Source: Cafeteria roenbergensis (Eukaryota > Sar > Bigyra > Bicosoecida > Cafeteriaceae). Taken from it: a DNA stretch of 64,000 bases. The notes under the pieces were generated by a model, which worked only from the letters and a program-made list of their open reading frames with translations, did not search any database and was not told the origin of the DNA. Made by a program: the position numbers and the translations under genes. Of this stretch, positions 57,941-64,000 are shown piece by piece. The DNA lies in NCBI GenBank assembly GCA_008330645.1, contig VLTN01000049.1:217290-281289 (forward strand), in the 5' to 3' direction. Numbering within the stretch: position 1 is the stretch's first letter; each line of letters opens with the position of its first letter.

Positions 57941-58132
57941 GAATGAACATCGTTGGGGGGGGTCGAAAACTCGCGTCACCATACCACACACTCGATTCAC
58001 AGACTCATCAAAAACCAATCCAGCCACTCCATCACCGATGAGTCACAAACCGCGCCAAACCCACAATCCCAAGTCTCAAATCCCAGATCCCTGCCATCAC
58101 ACTGCCTCGAGTCGCCACTCAGCCGCCCCTGC

Positions 58133-58864
58133 TCACCGCATACGCTCCACCTGCTGCCGCAGGTACTGCGTCTGCCCGATCAGCTGGGTCGCCAGTCCCT
58201 TGGCGATGACCTCGTTCAGCCTCGACAGCCAGCGGAAGGCCCAGCGCGCACGCTCCCTCGGCCGGTCGCCGAAGGCCGTGTCCGCCACCTTCTTGAGGAA
58301 GGCGAAGGCCGCCGGTCCCATGCGTCCCGTGGTCGTGATGACGAAGGGCACAATGGAGCTCAAGTTGTCCTTTGTAGCTGAGCTCTTCTTGTACTCCCTC
58401 ATCTTGTCATTCTCACGGCGCTCGAGAAAGGCGTCCATGTTCTGCAGGCCCTGCGTCACGTAGGACTTGCTCACCGCCGAGGTGATCTGCACGTCGACGA
58501 GACAGGTGGTCTCGAAGTCGACGTGCACCCGCAGGTCCGGTCGCTTGCGCGCGGCCTCGCTGGACCCCGGCTGGGATCCGAAGCGCGTCTGCCCGTCCTG
58601 CCAGCTGGAGGGCTCCACCACCGACTGTAGCCCCGCCGAGCGCACCGCCGCGTGCAGGACGTCGCGAACGTCGTTGTGCGCCCGGATGGTGGAGCCCTTG
58701 CCGCAGCGGCAGCGCGCCAGGTGATGTGCCACGCCCGAGACCCCGCCGATGTGGACGGTGCCTCTCGCGGTGGTATCTCGCTGCACGCACGCGCAGTTGA
58801 TCGACACGCCGTCTGGCACCACGTGGTCAGCCTCGGAGGCTCCGATGCGGTAGCGGGTGACCAC
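58133..58864 (-). pseudogene. Copy D, endonuclease-module part (downstream of frameshift)
   Basis: 243 codons continuing the retroelement protein after the frame break: zinc-type module (INCACVQRDTT, HHLARCRCG), AHNDVRDVL, RPDLRVHVDFETTCLVDVQI, and the VERMR end. In copies B and C the same region is in frame with the preceding part; here a deletion of one C and one G (GAGCCGCGGGTCCC versus GAGCCCGCGGGGTCCC) separates them. Confidence 0.85.
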
Positions 58865-61800
58865 CGCGAACTCCTCGTCTGTGAGCCGCGGGTCCCATCA
58901 TCGTGTTGCGGAGCCAGTAGTGCGTTCCCGGCACGCACGCCTCTCGGAACGCGACCAGGTCGCTCATGACGCGCAGCATGGCCGGGTCGTCGATGTTGGC
59001 GACACGCTTCTCCGGCGTGCCCTTGGCCAGCGCCTCGGCCCTGCAGCGTGCTGTGCAGGCCCTGCGCGCCTTGGCCAGACGGCGCAGGAAGACACACTCG
59101 TGCTTGATGCGCAGCATGTCGTCGTGGTGCAGCACCATCTTGCGCTGCCAGGGCGCCTCGGTCTGCTCGTTCGCCCGCGCTGTCACCCCGTCGCCGTACA
59201 GGCACTTGCGGAGCTTGGCCTTCAGCTCGCCCGGCAGCTTACCCAGGGTGTCGGGCAAGAAGCCCTCGAACCCTGTCGCTGCGGCCAGGCAGCGGGCTCC
59301 CTTGCATGCCCTGATGAACTCCTCCACCAGGTTTGCAGTTGCCTCCATGTCATCCGACGACTCGTCGTCAGATCTGAGCTCCATCATCGCCTCCAGCGCC
59401 AGCTCCTCGATCTCGGCGCGCAGCTCTTCCAGGCCCTCGACAGCCCCCGCGATGTCCGACCTCCACACATGCGCCAGCTGGTAGCGCTTCTTCACCCTGG
59501 CAGCATGAAGGTCGGCCTCCTTGCCCACGACGCAGTCCTTGTCCGGCCTGAAGTACCGTGCCTCGGTGCAGGCGTCCTTGTACTCCTTGCTGTCCCGCTC
59601 GTAGTCCCGGTAAGCTCCCTTGGCGACCTCCTCGCATCGCAGCAGGATGTCGCCCACCTCCTTGGTCGCATCGCTGCGGTCTGAGCGCCTCAGCGCCCGC
59701 ATCACGAGTTTCTTGAGCGAGATGCCCTTCCAGTTGGGGTCGTTGCCGTCCGCGTCCGCGTCGGGTCCGTCCCTGGCCAACCCGATCGCCGGCGTTCGCC
59801 TGACCGAGTAGACCTGTGCCGCATCCGCTCTCGGCTGTGCGGCATCAGATGTCTCTTGGCCGGTTGGAGCGCCAGCCGCACTAGCTGCCGCTGCGCCGCC
59901 GCCGCCCGTCGTCATCTCGGTCGCCGCTCCCGCCGCGCTGGCGGCAGCCGCACCTCCGCCGACCGTCTGGCCTCCGCTTGTCGGTGTTGGCTGATGCTCC
60001 GGTTCAGCCGCTCCCCCCGTACCGCTGACGAGCCAGCCGTCCAGCGTACCTGCAAGCTGCTGCCCGTGCGCCGGCCCCTCCTCGCAGTCCTCCTTGGACT
60101 CGCTCTCTCCGACCGCCGGGTGGTCCACCCACGGCGTGCCGCCCGCTGCAGCAGCCGCCGCACCCGACTCATCCTCCGCTTCCGCCTCGCCGATGCTGGC
60201 TGGTCCCGCTCCGGCACCACTCCCCGACGCCGCTTCGCCTCCGCCTCCACCAGTGCCGGGTCCGTCGAGGGCCTCCTCCGGCGGTGGTGCCATCTCGAAC
60301 CGCCCTTTCCGCATGTCCCGAACGGCCTCGATGAAGCCCGCTGTCGCCTCGAAGCGGAACTGCGCCACGCCAGGCAGGCCCATGCCGCCGGCTTTGCAGC
60401 CCTTGCTCAGCATCTTTGCCAGCCTCATCTGAGCGTAGCCTCCCTTCTTCAAGGCCGGGTTGGACGCTGCCGATGCGAGCCGAGTCACACCGTCGGCTTC
60501 CCGGCCCAGGAGCGCCCACCACGCCTCCCGCCTTGCGTGCTCGTCCGGCAGCCCCCGAACAAGCGCCTCGATGGCCTTGGACATGGCCTCACGGAAGCCG
60601 TCCTCGGTCACCGTGCACATCTCGTCCGAGAGCGCGTGGCCGATCGCATCCAGCTCCGTCTTGTGCGCCACTGCCGCCAGGTTGGCCAGCAGCGCCGCAT
60701 GGAACACCGCCAGCTCCTGGCCCGCCGCCGCACCCGCTGCTCTGTGCAGGTAGCTGAACTTCTGTCCGAGCACTGACAGCAGTAGGTGGTGCGCCCGCTT
60801 GAGCCCGCAGACCTCGATGCCCGCGAGCAGGCGTTCCGCCGCCGGCCCGAACTCCTTCTCTAGTCGCTTCATCGACTGCTCTAGGGCCACCTCCGGTGAG
60901 AGGTCCTCCCCCACAGGACACTGCAGCACCGCCACGCTCCGTTCGGTGAGGTGGCACCCCGCCAGCACCGAGGGTGGGGACCCTGGATCGTCCCTACTCC
61001 GCTTCATCACCCGCTGAATTCTTGCTTTGGTTTCCTCGCGCTGTCCACGTTTGCACAGCACCTGGGTCTTGTCGGCGTTCATCCGCAGCCCCACCGTGCT
61101 GAGCCGCTCGGCCAGCATCTGGGCTGCCTTGAAGGCGCTCCTCCTCGGGCCCACCAGCGTCGTGTCGTCGGCCATCTGCAAGATGAGCACATCTGGGAAG
61201 GCGCGCCTCACCTCGTCCACCAGGGGGTGCACTGCGATCGCAAACAGTGCGCCCGCTGCCGGGTCGCCTTGACGCACGCCCCTGTTGGACTTCAGCTCAA
61301 AGACCTCGCCCTCGTCCGTGGCAAAGAGGAGCGGGCTGGACGAGCCGTACAGCGCCAGCACCGCCGGCACGAGCTTCTCGTCCAACCGCCGCACCTCCTC
61401 GATCATCGCGCGTCTGGAGACGGAGTTGTAGGCGTTGGCCATGTCCAACGCTACCACCACCGTTTTGGCTCCTCCCTCCTCGAACGCGGTGCGGACAGCA
61501 TGGACCAGCCTGCACGACCCGTCTCGGCAGCCCAGGAACTGGAAGCGCAGCTGGTCCAGCAGTCCGTGCTTTCCCAGGATGGTGTTCACCACCTTGCCCA
61601 CCAGCTTGCCCAGGCCCGAGACCATGGCCACCGGCCTGATCTTGCCGTTGCCCTTGGGGATCGCCATCAGGGTTGACGACCCGAGGACCCTGCGCTCCTC
61701 GGCAGAGAGGTCGTTCCTCAACGCCCTTCGAACAAATGACACGAGCGCCTCTAGGTCCTTCTCGGCTATGTTCTCCAGCTGCTTCGCGACCATGCCGTCC

Positions 61801-63905
61801 GGGCCCACGGCCTTCTTGTGCGGCATCGACTGGATCGCCGCCGACACCATTTCCCGGAGCTCGGAGTCGGTGAGGTCCGGCGCTTCTCCCTCCACTGTGC
61901 CGTCGACCACCTCCTCCTCGCTCGGGTGCAGGTCCATCAATGCCTCCAGCGTCTCCCTGTCCTGTGCGACGGTGCCCGCCGACGCCATGCTCTTCGCCAG
62001 GTCCTTGGCGGAGGTGCCGTTTTGACGCCGCAGATACGCCTTCAGGGCCGCTACCGTGGTGAGCTGCACCCTTATTCCCGCCGCTTGCTCGACGGTCGGG
62101 TGGCCCTCCGCGTTGCCTCTGCGCCCAGCACCCGCCAGGGACGCCGCCGCTGCCATGGTGCCATGCTGTAAGGTGGGCTCGAGCGCCACCGGAACGTGAT
62201 CGCTCACCGCCTTGCGCTGCCGCAGTTTGTCCGCGGCAAAGGCCTCGCCGAAGGTGCACTGCCGGAGCAGCGCCTTGATGTACCACTGCACCCACTTCTT
62301 GGAGGGACATCCGTGTCGCAGGAAGGCTCCCTTGGCGAGGCTGTCCGGAGAGCTGGTGGAGCACCGCTTGCACCGCCCGTCCCCACACGCCGTCTCTCCG
62401 TCAGAGAGTGGCGTCTCGTTGCCTCCTGCTTCCGCCATCGCTCCCGTCGCGTCCTCCGCGTCATCCCCCTCCAATCCGTGGCTTGCATCCATGTCCCCCT
62501 CCTCGCCCGTCGGTGGCTCCGTTGTCCGGTTCGCTCCGGCCAACTGCCCTGTGACTCCTGCCGCCGCCGGCACCTCCACCTCGAGCTGCGGCATGGTGCT
62601 GTGAACCTGTCCTACACTCGGGTCCCCCGCCGCGTTTGCAGCCGATGGACCCAGCGCTCCGCCAGTTGCGCCAGCCTCCTCCGCCGACTCGTCCTCCTCC
62701 CTACTCGCCTCCTCATCATCCGCCGCCGGGTCATCCTCCACCTCCCCCGATTCACCATTGTCCACCGTCGACCCCTCTCGCTCCGCCCTGGCTGCGCTGT
62801 CGCCCGCCAGCGACCCGTCCTCCTCCTCGCCCGAGGCGCCATCATCCTCTGACGTCTCGCTCCTCGGACTCCATCCTCCGTCGTCCATTGTCTCCTCGAC
62901 TTGGTCCTGGTTGGCTGCGCTGTCGCCCGTCATCTGCCAGTCCTCCTCCTCACTCGCCTCGCCGTCGTCCTCCGACCCCTCGTCACTGGCCTCGTCCGTT
63001 GTGCCATAGTCCATGGAGCCTCTGGTCTGGCTCCCAGTAGCTTGGCATCCATCCACCAGCCGTTCGCCAGTGTTCCCATCCGCCGCGTCCTCACCTCCCG
63101 ACGCCTCGCTCTCCCCCTCGCTCCCTGCGTCCTCGTCCATCGACGTCATGTCGCCGTCTCCACCAACGACATCATCATCCTCCCCCGACCCGTCTTCGTC
63201 GTCACCCGACGCGTCCTGAGTCTCCGGTGGCTGGCTCTCCTCCTCCATGGCTGCTCCGCCATCCTCCGGCAGTGAATCCTCACGTGCGCCGGCACCTCCG
63301 ATCTGCCCACCGTTTCCCCGGTTGGGGCCTCCGACCGCGGCAGCCTCGTCGCCGTCCGAGTCATCGTCGTCCTGGTCCGAGTCCTGCTGCCTGCGCGGAA
63401 CCACTGGCTGCGGTCGCCTCTTGGTGACCTCCCGGGCAAGCATCTGCGCCACGTTTGACTTGTCTTGGCTAAGCGCCACTGTTAGGCCTGCGGCTCCGGC
63501 CAGCTGACGCAATTGGGCGTCGGAAAAGTTGTCCTGGAGCGCCACTGCTGTCAGGCCGCCTCTTTGGGCCAAGTCATGCAGCATCTGGGGTGCTGTCCTG
63601 CTGTTCACAGTCACTCGTGTTGTGTTCTCCAGTCTTGCTCTCCTGACCAGATAACCCCTGAGAATCGCTGAAGGATTGAGCTGGCTCACTGTTCCGCAGT
63701 TTGCGGCGCGGCTCTTGGCAGAGCCGGCAAGGAGACGCTGCGTGCCGGGACTGCAAGCGCTGACGAGCATCCGTCCGGGACCCACAGCTGTGCGCCTCTG
63801 GCTACGCGCGGTCATGCGCCCCTCGGTCCGCGCGTCCACACGCCTCTCAGAACGCCCGGCCGTGGTCCTCTGGGCGCCCACAGCCGCCCTCCCGCCAGTA
63901 CGCAT
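58827..63905 (-). CDS. Retrotransposon reverse transcriptase polyprotein (copy D, truncated by frameshift)
   Basis: 1692 codons from the ATG at 63905; the frame may be open further upstream. N-terminal ~100 residues are Arg-rich, then a long acidic Asp/Glu/Ser/Gly region, a CGDGRCKRC Cys cluster, and a reverse transcriptase with recognisable blocks: KKAVGPDGM, IPKGNGKIRPVAM, VVVALDMANAYNSVSR (first catalytic Asp), NRGVRQGDPAAG, and MADDTTLVG (the catalytic Asp pair, with Met where most RTs have Tyr or Phe), then NADKTQVL. A Gly/Ala-rich linker and helical region follow. The last ~20 residues after the 2-nt deletion are out of the native frame, so this copy lacks its endonuclease in cis. Confidence 0.9.
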   Translation of the reverse strand: MRTGGRAAVGAQRTTAGRSERRVDARTEGRMTARSQRRTAVGPGRMLVSACSPGTQRLLAGSAKSRAANCGTVSQLNPSAILRGYLVRRARLENTTRVTVNSRTAPQMLHDLAQRGGLTAVALQDNFSDAQLRQLAGAAGLTVALSQDKSNVAQMLAREVTKRRPQPVVPRRQQDSDQDDDDSDGDEAAAVGGPNRGNGGQIGGAGAREDSLPEDGGAAMEEESQPPETQDASGDDEDGSGEDDDVVGGDGDMTSMDEDAGSEGESEASGGEDAADGNTGERLVDGCQATGSQTRGSMDYGTTDEASDEGSEDDGEASEEEDWQMTGDSAANQDQVEETMDDGGWSPRSETSEDDGASGEEEDGSLAGDSAARAEREGSTVDNGESGEVEDDPAADDEEASREEDESAEEAGATGGALGPSAANAAGDPSVGQVHSTMPQLEVEVPAAAGVTGQLAGANRTTEPPTGEEGDMDASHGLEGDDAEDATGAMAEAGGNETPLSDGETACGDGRCKRCSTSSPDSLAKGAFLRHGCPSKKWVQWYIKALLRQCTFGEAFAADKLRQRKAVSDHVPVALEPTLQHGTMAAAASLAGAGRRGNAEGHPTVEQAAGIRVQLTTVAALKAYLRRQNGTSAKDLAKSMASAGTVAQDRETLEALMDLHPSEEEVVDGTVEGEAPDLTDSELREMVSAAIQSMPHKKAVGPDGMVAKQLENIAEKDLEALVSFVRRALRNDLSAEERRVLGSSTLMAIPKGNGKIRPVAMVSGLGKLVGKVVNTILGKHGLLDQLRFQFLGCRDGSCRLVHAVRTAFEEGGAKTVVVALDMANAYNSVSRRAMIEEVRRLDEKLVPAVLALYGSSSPLLFATDEGEVFELKSNRGVRQGDPAAGALFAIAVHPLVDEVRRAFPDVLILQMADDTTLVGPRRSAFKAAQMLAERLSTVGLRMNADKTQVLCKRGQREETKARIQRVMKRSRDDPGSPPSVLAGCHLTERSVAVLQCPVGEDLSPEVALEQSMKRLEKEFGPAAERLLAGIEVCGLKRAHHLLLSVLGQKFSYLHRAAGAAAGQELAVFHAALLANLAAVAHKTELDAIGHALSDEMCTVTEDGFREAMSKAIEALVRGLPDEHARREAWWALLGREADGVTRLASAASNPALKKGGYAQMRLAKMLSKGCKAGGMGLPGVAQFRFEATAGFIEAVRDMRKGRFEMAPPPEEALDGPGTGGGGGEAASGSGAGAGPASIGEAEAEDESGAAAAAAGGTPWVDHPAVGESESKEDCEEGPAHGQQLAGTLDGWLVSGTGGAAEPEHQPTPTSGGQTVGGGAAAASAAGAATEMTTGGGGAAAASAAGAPTGQETSDAAQPRADAAQVYSVRRTPAIGLARDGPDADADGNDPNWKGISLKKLVMRALRRSDRSDATKEVGDILLRCEEVAKGAYRDYERDSKEYKDACTEARYFRPDKDCVVGKEADLHAARVKKRYQLAHVWRSDIAGAVEGLEELRAEIEELALEAMMELRSDDESSDDMEATANLVEEFIRACKGARCLAAATGFEGFLPDTLGKLPGELKAKLRKCLYGDGVTARANEQTEAPWQRKMVLHHDDMLRIKHECVFLRRLAKARRACTARCRAEALAKGTPEKRVANIDDPAMLRVMSDLVAFREACVPGTHYWLRNTMMGPAAHRRGVRGGHPLPHRSLRG

Positions 63906-63907
63906 GG

Positions 63908-64000
63908 CCTCGCGCCCTCGGAAACGCGCGGCCGTGTGCCCGTTGGCAGCCTCGACCGCCCGCTCGCCGGAACGCGTTGCCTCGCGCCCTCGGAAACGCG
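63908..64000. repeat. 72-nt tandem repeat at the 5' side of copy D
   Basis: An identical 21-nt block beginning CCTCGCGCCCTCGG occurs at 63908-63928 and 63980-64000, and looser versions lie between 63780 and 63900. Likely the repeated 5' region of the element; the array runs off the window. Confidence 0.6.

Larger units (their letters stand above)
57941..64000 (-). mobile_element. Array copy D, near-full-length non-LTR retrotransposon (5' end beyond window)
   Basis: At least 6 kb. The 3' end (left) is GAATGAACATCGTT-G8 followed by the conserved 3' UTR; the body encodes RT plus Cys/His and restriction-like endonuclease modules, as in R2-like (REL-endonuclease) non-LTR elements. The far right has a 72-nt tandem repeat that is probably 5' UTR. 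A 2-nt deletion near 58887 splits the long frame. Confidence 0.9.

Noticed and set aside
53884-57960. Runs of 8-9 G with flanking short repeats, considered as a CRISPR-like array
   Set aside because: The spacing is irregular (0.5-2.1 kb) and the repeats are the 3' ends of retroelement copies.
57099-58463. 454-codon plus-strand open frame in the retroelement array
   Set aside because: It crosses two element copies and is antisense to the retroelement protein in both; similar shadows occur in every copy.

Overview
The window is nuclear DNA of a GC-rich unicellular eukaryote. Genes carry short spliceosomal introns (about 110-330 nt, mostly GTGAG...CAG), lie on both strands and are closely packed, and none looks like a bacterial operon. 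Gene content (peroxisomal acyl-CoA thioesterase, choline/ethanolamine phosphotransferase, ABCA transporter, MEP50-like WD40, giant cadherin/IPT surface protein) fits a microalga or related protist such as a haptophyte or pelagophyte; the sequence alone does not fix the species. Where a gene has several exons I checked that the proposed splices restore the frame: four genes give totals divisible by three, and joins fall at conserved family motifs.

Layout. 1-960: 3' end of an ankyrin-repeat gene whose exons are single 33-residue repeats. 1289-7631 (-): full-length ABCA-type transporter. 7882-9710 (-): CDP-alcohol phosphotransferase with a 10-nt microexon. 10051-12420 (+): rhomboid protease with a GGGGCC-encoded Ala-Gly tract. 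12732-14021 (-): ACOT8-like thioesterase ending in Ser-Arg-Leu. 14561-15589 (+): WD40 protein. 15959-17032 (-): secreted protein of unknown function. 17399-17965 (+): LysM protein. 18263-19570 (-): MGVCC-starting zinc-finger protein with a Gly-Ala tract. 19794-21016 (+): anthranilate phosphoribosyltransferase. 21724-24843 (-): a CHAT protease-like / P-loop NTPase / STAT-type SH2 protein, the most striking single gene. 25296-28427 (-): membrane-anchored penicillin-acylase-family hydrolase. 29719-49653 (+): apparently one giant gene running FG-GAP repeats, CCP/sushi, about 20 cadherin repeats, about 14 IPT/TIG domains, a Cys-rich module and about nine membrane spans. Single-base frame breaks cluster in its middle (37.9-40.6 kb).

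From about 49.7 kb the character changes: an AT-richer spacer, a small retroelement fragment (50.5-51.1 kb), one LRR-like gene (52072-53391, -), and then from 53.9 kb to the end a head-to-tail array of copies of one non-LTR retrotransposon. All copies have the same orientation, the same 3' end and different 5' truncations, and the last is near full length with reverse transcriptase plus a zinc/restriction-like endonuclease module. Each copy's 3' end abuts the truncated 5' end of its left neighbour, and one junction holds CTTTAGGGTTTA, one and a half units of a plant/algal-type telomere repeat in the orientation expected if the chromosome end lies to the right. This suggests retroelement-assisted telomere growth of the HeT-A/TART style, but it is an inference from junction geometry.

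Two candidate undescribed systems stand out: (1) the CHAT-NTPase-SH2 protein, which in architecture is an intracellular sensor/executioner joined to a phosphotyrosine reader; (2) the retroelement array with possible telomere healing. No database search or computation was run; domain names rest on motif recognition.
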